From Rubrivivax sp. (GTDB lineage: Bacteria > Pseudomonadota > Gammaproteobacteria > Burkholderiales > Burkholderiaceae_C), in contig JAIYCR010000082.1 in the NCBI GenBank assembly GCA_027487905.1, positions 1-64,000 of the forward strand: 64,000 nt of DNA, read 5' to 3'. Under the pieces are notes generated by a model that saw only the letters and a program-made list of their open reading frames with translations, did not search any database and was not told where the DNA came from. The position numbers and the translations under genes were made by a program. This document shows positions 11,683 to 20,051 of this stretch, one piece after another. Numbering within the stretch: position 1 is the first letter of the stretch; every line of letters starts with the position of its first letter.

Positions 11683-11798
11683 GCCGGGGAGCAACCGGCG
11701 GAGAAAGGGGAACGGCTTCGTCGGCTCTCGAAGCTTTCGGCGCTTTCGGGGCGTTCGGGGCTTTCAACGCTTCCGCGGATCGGCACCCTGCCGGGGCT
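11683..11798. repeat. Convergent gap with 9-base tandem repeat and small hairpin
   Basis: Right after the murI stop, GCCGG and CCGGC flank a seven-base loop (11683-11699), a possible weak terminator. From 11716 to 11778 lie seven imperfect 9-base units with consensus CTTTCGGGG. No gene is supported here. Confidence 0.6.
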
Positions 11799-12473
11799 TC
11801 AGCGCTTGGGCGGCGGGAAGCCGGGCACCGCGGTGAACAAGGCGCCTGCCTGCTTGCTCATCTGCTCCTGCATCTGCAGGAACACGTTCTTGCTCTGTTC
11901 CAGGTAGCTGCCCATCAGGTTCTGCATCACCGGCGCCTGGCCGCTCAGGAACTGGTTCCAGAGCTCGGTGCTCATCGTCTTCTGCCCCGCCAGGCCCTGG
12001 GCCTGCTCGTTGAAGCGCTGCTGCATCTCGACGAACTGCTGCAGGTTCTTCTCCATGTAGGCGCCCATCATGCCCTGCATGGCGTGGCCATAGAACCGGA
12101 TGATGTTGGCCAGCATGGCCTCGCTGAACATGGGCAGCCCGCCCGATTCCTCCTCCAGGATGATCTGCAGCAGGATGGCGCGGGTGAGGTCCTCGCCGGT
12201 CTTGGCGTCGCGCACGGTGAACTCGTCGTTGCGCAGCACCATGCCCTTGACGTCGGCCAGCGTGATGTAGGCGCTGCTGGTGGTGTCGTAGAGGCGGCGG
12301 TTGGGGTACTTCTTGAGCACCCTCGGGCCCGTGCCGGGGCGTGCCGCGGCGGCGGGGGGCACCGGCGCATCGTCCGGCGGCAGGTCCTCGTCGGCGGACA
12401 GGGCCGGGTCTGCGGGCGGGGTGGCCGGCGCGGGGTTGCGTGCACGGGCAGCGGGACGTCGGGTGGTGGGCAT
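11799..12473 (-). CDS. phaR: Polyhydroxyalkanoate synthesis repressor PhaR
   Basis: Regulator that binds PHB granules and DNA and represses phasin genes, tuning carbon storage. 224 residues. After a 50-residue Pro/Ala-rich N-terminus comes the PHB-accumulation regulatory domain with KKYPNRRLYDTTSSAYITL, then EDLTRAILLQIILEEE and a Gln/Met-rich C-terminal helix region. Start at 12473 gives the usual disordered N-terminus. It lies downstream of the RHS gene on the same strand, after a 110-base gap. phaC/A/B are not in the window. Confidence 0.93.
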   Translation of the reverse strand: MPTTRRPAARARNPAPATPPADPALSADEDLPPDDAPVPPAAAARPGTGPRVLKKYPNRRLYDTTSSAYITLADVKGMVLRNDEFTVRDAKTGEDLTRAILLQIILEEESGGLPMFSEAMLANIIRFYGHAMQGMMGAYMEKNLQQFVEMQQRFNEQAQGLAGQKTMSTELWNQFLSGQAPVMQNLMGSYLEQSKNVFLQMQEQMSKQAGALFTAVPGFPPPKR

Positions 12474-12583
12474 CGGGCGGGCCGGGCGGGCCGGTGGGTC
12501 GGTGGGTGGGGGTCGGTCCGGCTGTCGGCACCGCCACGAAGATTTGGACCAGTGTAGAAGCTTGCAGCCTGATGACACTCGGG
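12474..12583 (-). promoter_or_regulatory. Gap upstream of phaR
   Basis: 110 bases between the RHS stop and phaR. CGGGT and ACCCG form a short hairpin over the RHS stop (12580-12593), without a T-run. Moderately AT-richer sequence around 12535-12575 may hold the phaR promoter, but no convincing -35/-10 pair was seen. No room for an immunity gene. Confidence 0.3.
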
Positions 12584-15500
12584 TCAGCACCCGACCGGAA
12601 CCGGGAAACGAACCGCGCCGACTTCGCCCGCAGACGCCTGTGCGTTCAGCCAGCCGACGTAGCGGCACAGGTCCACATCGGCCACGCGGCGATCCGCGGA
12701 CGACGCCGGCCGGCGCGGGCTGAGGAAAGCGAGCGAGCGCATGGAGGACATGTCCCAGGGCCAGACGACCTCCCGCTGGTCGACCGACGAGCGCGGCTCG
12801 CGCACCGGACCCGTCGACACCGCAGGGTCCTGCACCGACGGATCCGGGGGAGGAAGCGGTGGCGCCGCTTGCCAGAACTGCACGTCTCGGCTGGATGACA
12901 GGCTTGCGTACTGCACCGCCTGCCACAGCCACGCCCGGGATTCGTCGTGCACGACCGGGCTGGTGACCTGCGTCAACTCCTGCGGCAAGGCGTTCATGTT
13001 GACCCCGGCGGACTGGGCCATGCTCGTCATCCACATCAAGGTGAGGTCGGAGAGGTCCCCGCCGGTGGAACCGGGGGCCGTTCCGTTGTAGCCGCCGCCA
13101 ATGTCCGAATGCGCGCCGACGAAGCCTCGCTCCACCCGGTACGGCCCGCCCTCGCCGATGTCGTCGACCGAGCGGTGAATGGATTCGAGATCGAACAGCG
13201 CCCTCGTCTCGTTCATGGCGACGGCATGGAACACGTAGGTGACCTCGTCGGGGATGGACATCCTCAGGGGCGGCCCGCCCAGCAGGTCGACATGGACGCC
13301 TTGAACCGTGTCGAAGAGTGCGAGCATGCGCTGGATCACCGACAGGCAGTCGCCATACTGGCTGCGGAAGCCCTCGGACCGAAGGTAGTCCCGGACCCGA
13401 TGGGTGAACTCACGGGACATCGCGGCGCCGCGGCTGAAACCCACGACATCCAGGTCGATACGAGCGGCGCCTGCGGCGCGCGCGCCCTGGGCGAAATGCC
13501 AGCGCCAATGGCCCGCTGCATACGACAGGAAGGCGGCGAACTGCCGATCGAGCGTGGCATTCATCGAATGTCCCATCGCCGCATCGCTGGTGCTCGTGCC
13601 ATGCCGACCGGACGCATCGACGGTGATGCCAGGCCCGCTGGCGTAGAAGCTCAGTCCGTGGATGCCTGCGAAGCGGTCGTAGGCCGAACGGTCGTCGTAG
13701 GCCTGCGCGAAATGCCAGACGTTGGTCCGGGAATCGGGTGCGTTCATCGTGCCGTCGAAGGCCCACAGCACCAGACCGGAGGGATCGACCCAGCGCCAGG
13801 GGTTGTGGCGAACATAGGCGTAGGGGTCCGGGCCATCGGGCGTCCCGAGCGGATCGGGCGTGAGGTAGCGGCCAAGATCGGGGTGGTAGACCCGGTGGTC
13901 GTTGTGGTGCAGGCCCGTTGCGGCGTCCTCGTGCTGACCCGGCAGGCGCAGGTCGAGCTCGAACCCGTCCAGGCTGCGCACGCGCGCGCGCCCGAAATCC
14001 GTGTACTCGGCCTGCCATCGCAGGCGGGCGTCGTGGTCGGTCACGGCCACTGGCGCACCGCGGTGGTTGGTGTGCAGCCAGGAGATGGAGTCCGCACGCC
14101 CCGCCAGCAGCCGCGCCAGCAAGCGGATGTCACGCCACAGCACGGATGCCCAGGCGGCCTGCGCCAGTGGACGGACTTGCCCGCCCGGCGGGGCGTCGAT
14201 GACCGCGACCGGCAGGTCCGCGAGCCAGACCCACTGCCGCTGGATGCGACCCTGTGGGTCCAGGTCGGCCAGACGTCGCCGTCCGTCGTGCAGCTGAACA
14301 CGGCCCTCCTCGCCGCCCCGCTGCACCCAGACGCGCTCGCCGCGGTGGTTGTAGGCATAGCGGGCCAGCACGGCCTCGGAGGGCTCCACCGTCCGCTCGG
14401 CCAACGGCGCGGTCGGTTCAGCGAGCCGGTGAACCGACAGCAGCTGGCCGGTCGCGCTCCACTCGAAACGATGGGAACCCAGATGGGCCGGGCGCCCCGT
14501 GGCGTCGTTCGTCACCGAGCGTCCGTCCACCGACACCAGCCGATGGGAATCGGGCGCGACCTGAAGCCGTGAGGTCGCCTCCGCGCCGGTGGCACCCGGG
14601 GATCCAACGGCCACTTCGGCCACTTCGGCCGCCTGGACGCGCCGGCCCTGGGCGTCGTAGCGATAAAGCCTGAGGCCCGGCAGCGCCCCGCCTGCGCCCT
14701 CCTTGCCCGCAGACGGTAGGGCGGCATGGCCCGGCATGGCGTCGCGGGCGACGAGCCGTCGGCTCATCAGCAGACGATCGTCCGCGTCATGCAAGTGTCG
14801 CCAGGCCTCGGCCCGGCCGAAGCTGCGATCCTCGCGCAGCACCAGGTTGCCTGCCGTGTCCCACCAGTAGCGCTCGTCCACGAGGGCCTGGGCATCCGCC
14901 GGCCGGCCCACCCAGCCCGGCAGGCCGGGGTGGCCGGGGTGACCGGTTCGTGCGTCGGGGTGCGCCTGCGGCACGGGCCCGGCATGCGCCAGGGCCAGGC
15001 CGAAGCCGGGACGGGACACACCCGGGTCCAGTGGGGGAGCGGAAGCGGCAGCGGCGAAAAATGCGGGCAACGCAGGCGAATCGGCATCGGGTTGGCCGGC
15101 AAGCGCGGTCTGTCCGCGTCCCGCCGGCGCGATCCTGCGATGAAGCAAGCGGGCGAGGTGGCCGTCCGGCCCGCGCCACCATCGAACTTCATGGCCGTTG
15201 CCCGTTCGAAGTCGCGACAGGTCGAAGCGGTCCCGTTCGATGTCGGACACCAGGACCTGGGCCGGCAGCAGGCCCCAGAGCCAGGGTGTCCCGAGGCGTT
15301 CGCGCTCCAGCGCGACGACCTGCCCCCGACCATCGCGCCGGTAACGCAGCCAGCTGCCATCGGGCAGGCGAGCGGCGAGCAGCCGTCCTTGCAGGTCATG
15401 GCGCCACTGCAGGTGGACGGCCACCGCCGAGGCACTGCCACCCTCGGGCCGATCCGGGTCAGTCGCCGCTGCGGACGCCGTCGGCCCCTGATGGGCGTGG

Positions 15501-17728
15501 CGGCCGTCCATGGGGGGCGTCACCTGGATGAGCCGATCGGTGAGCCGACCCAGTGCGTCGAACCGGGCCTGTTCGGACTGCAGCGGATGCTCCACGCGGT
15601 GCTCTCGCTCGCCGCGCGTCCAGCGGGTGACCTCGGCTGCGTCGCCCGGTGTGGGCATCGACTGGAAGATGAGCCTGCCGGCGATGTCGTGGCCATAGCG
15701 GGCGATGCGGCCCGAAGCGTCGCGCATCCAGACCAGCCGGTCCGCCTCGTCGAAGCCGAAGCTGGTGTCTCCGTGGTCGGCGCTCAGCCGAGCCACGGGA
15801 CGGCCGAAGTCGTCGAACAGATGACGCAGCCGCGGAGCTCCCCGCGCCGATGCGCGGTGGCGTACACCAGCGTTCTGCGCCTCGTCGCTCCACTGCGTGC
15901 GGCCGGTGTCGACCCGCTCAGGCCACGGGTGCTCGCCACCCGGGTGGCGGGCGATGTCGGACACCGCTCGGCCGGGCTGCTGCACCTGGACGACGCGTTC
16001 ACCTCGGGCGTCCCACCGCACCCGGGTGAGATCGGAGTCGGACGAATCGCCGCGCGGCCCGTTGGGCAGCGGTCCGTCCATGGCGATCAGCCGGCTGCGG
16101 CCCGCGATCGGCTCGTAGTCAAGACGGATCTCACGCTCGATGGGCAGGGCCAGCTGCGCGAATCGCGCTGCGACGCGTCCATCCAGGCCACTGGGCAGCG
16201 GCCGTCCTTGCACGTCCAGCGGACTGAAGCCGGCCTCGCGCAGGCTCAACACCTGCCCGGCCGGGTTGCGAAGCACCCGCAGAACCCGATCCTGTCCCTG
16301 GACCACGCTCGGAAAGCGGCTTTCCGCAGGCAACGGGGAACCCGCTTCATAGCGGTGCCGCTCGACCCAGATCGGCTGGGCCGGCAAGCCCGTCTGGCTC
16401 TCGACCAGGGCCACGGCCTCCACCCGCCCCTGGGCATCCCTGATCGTCACCCTCGATCGCAGCACGCGCCCTTTCGCATCCAGCGCAGATTCCCGGACCA
16501 GGCGTCCGATGCCGTCATAGGCCAGCGACATCGGCGCGGGACCGCATCCCAAACATCCTGAGCCCACCAGCTCGAGCAGGCGCCACTCGCCACCGACGAC
16601 CCCATGGCGGGCGATCGTGACGCGGCCCTGGCCATCGGTGAGGGTGGTCTGCCCAGGTCGGCTGTAGTCGAGCCGCAGGCTGTCCTCCCCCCGTCGCGTC
16701 GACTTGGCCCGGCCCGCCTCGTCGTAGGCATAGGTGGAGACCCGCTGCAGCTGGGGCTCTCCCCGCGCGTCCGTGGACTCAAGGGACACGCCTGTCAGGT
16801 GTGCAGCAAAGCGCCGGTCCTCGTAGTGGTAGTGCTTGCGGGCTCGCGGGCTGCCGGCCTCGGGAGGCTTCACTGCCAGCAGCGCGAACGGGTCTTCGGC
16901 GGCGTGGCGGTACTCGAAACGACCGGCCGGGGTGTCGATGGCCACCAGCGGCCTGTGGTCCGAGCCGCCCTGCTCCGGGCCGTGGAGGAAGCGCATCTCG
17001 CGGCCCTGGGGATCGACCGCCCGCAGCAGTCGGCCCTGCGGGTCGCGCCACAACTGAAGGTGATCGCCGCTGGGCAGCGACACCTGCACCAGGTGGCCGG
17101 CGACATCGAAGCGAAGCACCCGGCCGTCCTGCCAATGCCAGTCAAAGCGCTCGCCGTCCTGGCTGGTGTGGGCCCGAAGGTATCCCCGGGCAGGGTCGTC
17201 GCCGGCGCACAGGCCCGGGTCATCGACATGACGCCGGAACATCAGCCGGCTTCCATCGGCCTGCAGCACCTGCACCGTGCTGCCGATCACCGCGAGCTGG
17301 GTGTCATAGCTCAGCCGCCACCCACGGCCCAGGGGCGTCGCAGGGGCGTGGGCCACCGCATGCAGGCTGTTGTAGTGCCTCACGATCTCCAGACCCAGCG
17401 GGCCAGGGAGCGCGGGCAGATCGATCTCCGACAGGTGCTTGTTGCCGCTGACCAGGTGCACCGGGTTGCCAGCCCCAAGCGCGGTGCCGCTGGACTGGCC
17501 CAGCGTGGCCACTCCCGCCCCGCCGCACACCGCACCAGCGCCTGACGGCCCGCAAGCCGCCGATTGCGCCCAGCACCCGATGCAAAGCAGCCCCAAGCCC
17601 AGCACCGTGCACCCGCTGCGCAGGCGCCCAAGCCGGGACGGCAGGGCGGCGCGACGCGTGAAGCGCCGGAGTGCAACCATGAGGGAGGCCAGGAGGAAGG
17701 ACGCGAGGCAGCCGAAGAAGTGGGTCAT
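12584..17728 (-). CDS. RHS/YD-repeat protein with C-terminal DUF2235/Tle1-like lipase
   Basis: Exported 1714-residue polymorphic-toxin-like protein. The N-terminus has a signal peptide (hydrophobic core TVLGLGLLCIGCWAQS), then a DUF6531-like domain (NPVHLVSGNKHLSEIDLP), about 1000 residues of YD/RHS repeats, and the RHS core ending in NPWRWVDPSGL, which fits the P-x4-DPxGL core-cleavage pattern. The 395-residue tip from residue 1320 is a DUF2235 (T6SS Tle1-like) alpha/beta-hydrolase: nucleophile Ser1432 in VGFSRGAA, Asp1473 in LFDTVQG, His1540 in GAHSDIGGGY. The family includes phospholipases. No PAAR, VgrG or immunity gene is nearby. It starts 21 bases after the TadE-like stop, hence probably the last gene of the Tad operon. 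A downstream ATG at 17680 gives a cleaner signal peptide. Confidence 0.88.
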   Translation of the reverse strand: MTHFFGCLASFLLASLMVALRRFTRRAALPSRLGRLRSGCTVLGLGLLCIGCWAQSAACGPSGAGAVCGGAGVATLGQSSGTALGAGNPVHLVSGNKHLSEIDLPALPGPLGLEIVRHYNSLHAVAHAPATPLGRGWRLSYDTQLAVIGSTVQVLQADGSRLMFRRHVDDPGLCAGDDPARGYLRAHTSQDGERFDWHWQDGRVLRFDVAGHLVQVSLPSGDHLQLWRDPQGRLLRAVDPQGREMRFLHGPEQGGSDHRPLVAIDTPAGRFEYRHAAEDPFALLAVKPPEAGSPRARKHYHYEDRRFAAHLTGVSLESTDARGEPQLQRVSTYAYDEAGRAKSTRRGEDSLRLDYSRPGQTTLTDGQGRVTIARHGVVGGEWRLLELVGSGCLGCGPAPMSLAYDGIGRLVRESALDAKGRVLRSRVTIRDAQGRVEAVALVESQTGLPAQPIWVERHRYEAGSPLPAESRFPSVVQGQDRVLRVLRNPAGQVLSLREAGFSPLDVQGRPLPSGLDGRVAARFAQLALPIEREIRLDYEPIAGRSRLIAMDGPLPNGPRGDSSDSDLTRVRWDARGERVVQVQQPGRAVSDIARHPGGEHPWPERVDTGRTQWSDEAQNAGVRHRASARGAPRLRHLFDDFGRPVARLSADHGDTSFGFDEADRLVWMRDASGRIARYGHDIAGRLIFQSMPTPGDAAEVTRWTRGEREHRVEHPLQSEQARFDALGRLTDRLIQVTPPMDGRHAHQGPTASAAATDPDRPEGGSASAVAVHLQWRHDLQGRLLAARLPDGSWLRYRRDGRGQVVALERERLGTPWLWGLLPAQVLVSDIERDRFDLSRLRTGNGHEVRWWRGPDGHLARLLHRRIAPAGRGQTALAGQPDADSPALPAFFAAAASAPPLDPGVSRPGFGLALAHAGPVPQAHPDARTGHPGHPGLPGWVGRPADAQALVDERYWWDTAGNLVLREDRSFGRAEAWRHLHDADDRLLMSRRLVARDAMPGHAALPSAGKEGAGGALPGLRLYRYDAQGRRVQAAEVAEVAVGSPGATGAEATSRLQVAPDSHRLVSVDGRSVTNDATGRPAHLGSHRFEWSATGQLLSVHRLAEPTAPLAERTVEPSEAVLARYAYNHRGERVWVQRGGEEGRVQLHDGRRRLADLDPQGRIQRQWVWLADLPVAVIDAPPGGQVRPLAQAAWASVLWRDIRLLARLLAGRADSISWLHTNHRGAPVAVTDHDARLRWQAEYTDFGRARVRSLDGFELDLRLPGQHEDAATGLHHNDHRVYHPDLGRYLTPDPLGTPDGPDPYAYVRHNPWRWVDPSGLVLWAFDGTMNAPDSRTNVWHFAQAYDDRSAYDRFAGIHGLSFYASGPGITVDASGRHGTSTSDAAMGHSMNATLDRQFAAFLSYAAGHWRWHFAQGARAAGAARIDLDVVGFSRGAAMSREFTHRVRDYLRSEGFRSQYGDCLSVIQRMLALFDTVQGVHVDLLGGPPLRMSIPDEVTYVFHAVAMNETRALFDLESIHRSVDDIGEGGPYRVERGFVGAHSDIGGGYNGTAPGSTGGDLSDLTLMWMTSMAQSAGVNMNALPQELTQVTSPVVHDESRAWLWQAVQYASLSSSRDVQFWQAAPPLPPPDPSVQDPAVSTGPVREPRSSVDQREVVWPWDMSSMRSLAFLSPRRPASSADRRVADVDLCRYVGWLNAQASAGEVGAVRFPVPVGC

Positions 17729-17749
17729 CGTGATCGACCTTGCGAGGGT

Positions 17750-18679
17750 TCAACCCGGCCGGGTGCAGAAGAGCGCGTCACCCACCACCGTCCCGGCGGG
17801 TGGGGTCGGCCCCGCAGGACCAGGCGCCAGGTCAGAGGCGGGTGCCGGGGACGGCGGCGAAGCCGGTCCGTTGGCGCACGCAGCCGTGCTGCAGGCCGTC
17901 GGAGGCGCCAGGCTCTGGCCAGAACGGTCGGGCGTGCGTGCCGACCGCGGCCCTGTCCGGTCGGCCATCGAACGCACGGCATCGGACTCCATCGCCGGCG
18001 ACTGCATGCGGACCACCACATCCACGGTCGAAGGCAGACGGCCAGAGGCGATCAGCTGCGATGCGAATGGATCGGACTGGTCATCGGTCCAGCGCAGCAC
18101 CTGGCGGACGAGGGGTGCGGCAAAGGGCACCTGCAGCGGCAATCCGGTGGTGATGCGCAGGTGCAGCTGGTTTGCGTCCGCCAGCGTCTGACCCGACTGG
18201 GCGCCCAGTTGCTGCGCCCGTTGCGGCGACAACAGGGCCAGCCCATCGTTGGCAATGACCCGGCGCGGCGCGCTCAGGCGGCGCTGCAAGGCGGGGTCGG
18301 CCCAGTCGGCGAAGCTTTCCAGCGACGGGTTCATCACGTCGATGCGAACGAAGCCGGAAAGGTCAGCCCTGGCCCTGGCGACCGCCTGCTCCACCTCGGC
18401 GGCGTTGCGCCCGCCGCCATAGAGAGGCGCCAATGAGCGGGCATAGGCCTCCTCGATGGCTGCGGGCTGCGCCTGCGATGTCGCGCCCGCCCGGGCCGCC
18501 ATGAAGCCGGCATGGGCCACCTGGTTGCGGCCATGGAAGCTCAGGGCCCACTGAAGCGTCATCAAGCCGACGAGCGTGATGACAGGCGCCATCAAGGTGA
18601 ACTCGACCAAGGTCGCGCCCCTTGCCGCGTCACGCCCCCGGCCCGCCGGGAAGGGACCGGCCGGGCGTCGTGGCGTCAT
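17750..18679 (-). CDS. tadE: TadE-like pilus assembly pseudopilin
   Basis: Protein of 309 residues with a class III prepilin-type start: a basic leader, then GATLVEFTLMAPVITLVGLMTLQWAL, read here in two halves as G|ATLVEF plus a hydrophobic helix. TadE proteins are minor pseudopilins of Tad pili, matured by TadV. The C-terminal half is long and ends in a Pro/Ala-rich tail with two Cys, longer than typical TadE. The start at 18679 overlaps the DUF192 stop (ATGA). It is followed after 21 bases by the RHS-lipase gene. Confidence 0.8.
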   Translation of the reverse strand: MTPRRPAGPFPAGRGRDAARGATLVEFTLMAPVITLVGLMTLQWALSFHGRNQVAHAGFMAARAGATSQAQPAAIEEAYARSLAPLYGGGRNAAEVEQAVARARADLSGFVRIDVMNPSLESFADWADPALQRRLSAPRRVIANDGLALLSPQRAQQLGAQSGQTLADANQLHLRITTGLPLQVPFAAPLVRQVLRWTDDQSDPFASQLIASGRLPSTVDVVVRMQSPAMESDAVRSMADRTGPRSARTPDRSGQSLAPPTACSTAACANGPASPPSPAPASDLAPGPAGPTPPAGTVVGDALFCTRPG

Positions 18680-19098
18680 GCCGCGCTCCACTTCAGCACC
18701 GAAGGCGTTCGTGCCGAGGGCTCGTTGGCCGAAACGATCCAGTCGCCCTCCAGCAGACCGAGCCGGGCCACGCTGCCCATGGGCAGCTCCAGCACGTGCC
18801 GCGGCACCCCCTGCCAGCCGGCCCGGCCCCTGACCGCGCCAAAGGGTTGGAGCCGCTGGATCTGCACCACCCGCCCGCGATCGCACAGGAAGACCACGTC
18901 CAGCGGCGCCTGCAGGAAGCAACCATGCACGGACCGACACGCCGTGATCAGCAGACCGGGGGTGCCGGCCGCGTTGGCCCTGAGCGGCGGCTGGAACATC
19001 AAGCCGCCCAGGCGGGCCAGGAAGCCGTTGGCCACGGCCAGGCGCAGCGGGAGGTCGCCTCGCCGCGTGCGAGCCAATGCATGGAGGTGGAACTGCAT
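18676..19098 (-). CDS. DUF192 family protein
   Basis: Small protein of 140 residues with the DUF192 signature: CRSVHGCFLQAPLDVVFL followed by GRVVQIQ and VLELPMGSVARLGLLEGD. The function is unknown; members often sit in or beside Tad loci. No signal peptide is evident, unlike many exported DUF192 proteins. Coupled to tadE by an ATGA overlap and separated from tadC by 46 bases that hold a heptad tandem repeat. Confidence 0.82.
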   Translation of the reverse strand: MQFHLHALARTRRGDLPLRLAVANGFLARLGGLMFQPPLRANAAGTPGLLITACRSVHGCFLQAPLDVVFLCDRGRVVQIQRLQPFGAVRGRAGWQGVPRHVLELPMGSVARLGLLEGDWIVSANEPSARTPSVLKWSAA

Positions 19099-19112
19099 GG
19101 TGTCAAAGCTTG

Positions 19113-19154
19113 GAGGTCAAAGGCCAGAAGTCAGAGGTCAGTGGTCAGAGGCCA
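19113..19154. repeat. Six 7-base tandem units over the tadC stop
   Basis: Plus-strand units GAGGTCA, AAGGCCA, GAAGTCA, GAGGTCA, GTGGTCA, GAGGCCA follow one another without spacers; consensus GAGGTCA. The TCA of unit five is the complement of the tadC stop codon (19145-19147), so the last units lie in coding sequence. Confidence 0.85.
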
Positions 19155-20047
19155 GGCTGGAGCAGCTTCATTGCGATGGGGAAGAAGAGGACGATGAAGG
19201 TGCAGGGAAAGATGCAGGCGATCAGCGGCAGCAGCAGCTTCACCGGCGCCTGAAGGGCCAGCTTCTCGGCGCGCTGGAATCGTTCCGTTCGCCGCTGGTC
19301 GGCCTGCGCGCGCAGCACCGGACCCAGGCTCATGCCCAGCGCTTCGGCCTGCACGACGGCGGCGACGAATTGGCTCAGGCCGGGCTCGCCCACCCGCTGG
19401 GCCATCGCGAGCAGGGCGTCGGACCTCGCCTTGCCGGCCCGGATGTCACGCATGCAGCGCTTGAGCTCGTCGCGCAGTGCGCCGGGCGGTCCCTTGGCCA
19501 CCGCCTGCGCCATCGCGCCCTGCAGGTTGAGTCCGGCCTCGACGCACAGGGTCACGATGTCGAGCACGAAGGGAAGCGACCGCAGCAGCTCGGCGCGTCG
19601 CTGCCGCACCCGATCGCGCAGGTGGATCGATGGCCAGAGCCCACCGAGCACCGCGCCGGTGATCCCGACCACGGCCCAGGACACCGGTCGACCGGGCATC
19701 CAGTGAATCGCCGCCAAGACCGCGCTGCCCCCCGACATCAGCCCGTGCGCCAGGCCGACCGCCACGTATTGCGCGGGTGTCACGGCGAAGTCGAGCCCGG
19801 CCTGCCGCAGGCTGGACGCCAGGCGCGGCTGCAGGCGCCGTAGTACCAGCGTGCATGCCAGCGGCTCCAGCCACCGCGCCAGCCACCAGAGCGGGCGCCA
19901 GGCGCGGGGCGGTGGGTCCCGCCAGGCCCTGTCCTCCGGCGCCACGGAAGAGGCCGAACGAACCAGCAGGTAGACGAGAAGGCCCACACTGATCCCGGCG
20001 GCGGCACCGCCCAGGGCGAGAAGAACCGAAGCGCTGTCCACCGTCAT
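19145..20047 (-). CDS. tadC: Tad inner-membrane platform protein TadC
   Basis: Type II secretion F-domain membrane protein of 300 residues that with TadB forms the inner-membrane platform of the Tad pilus machine. Hydrophobic helices lie at about 8-30, 110-160 and 265-295. The T2SSF core LPFVLDIVTLCVEAGLNLQGAM and FVAAVVQAEALGMSLGPVLR is clear. It starts four bases after the tadB stop. The TadC rather than TadB assignment comes from gene order and from the longer N-terminal membrane part. Confidence 0.88.
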   Translation of the reverse strand: MTVDSASVLLALGGAAAGISVGLLVYLLVRSASSVAPEDRAWRDPPPRAWRPLWWLARWLEPLACTLVLRRLQPRLASSLRQAGLDFAVTPAQYVAVGLAHGLMSGGSAVLAAIHWMPGRPVSWAVVGITGAVLGGLWPSIHLRDRVRQRRAELLRSLPFVLDIVTLCVEAGLNLQGAMAQAVAKGPPGALRDELKRCMRDIRAGKARSDALLAMAQRVGEPGLSQFVAAVVQAEALGMSLGPVLRAQADQRRTERFQRAEKLALQAPVKLLLPLIACIFPCTFIVLFFPIAMKLLQPGL

Positions 20048-20051
20048 GCCC

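Noticed and set aside
12584-17728. Type VI secretion assignment of the RHS-lipase
   Set aside because: No PAAR domain, VgrG, Hcp or adaptor gene is visible, and the protein has a Sec-type signal peptide. The Tle1-like domain alone does not show T6SS delivery.
17680-17728. Lipoprotein signal in the RHS protein (LLCIGC)
   Set aside because: The residue at -3 is Cys, not Leu/Val/Ile, so the lipobox is imperfect; a signal peptidase I site after WAQSA is more likely.
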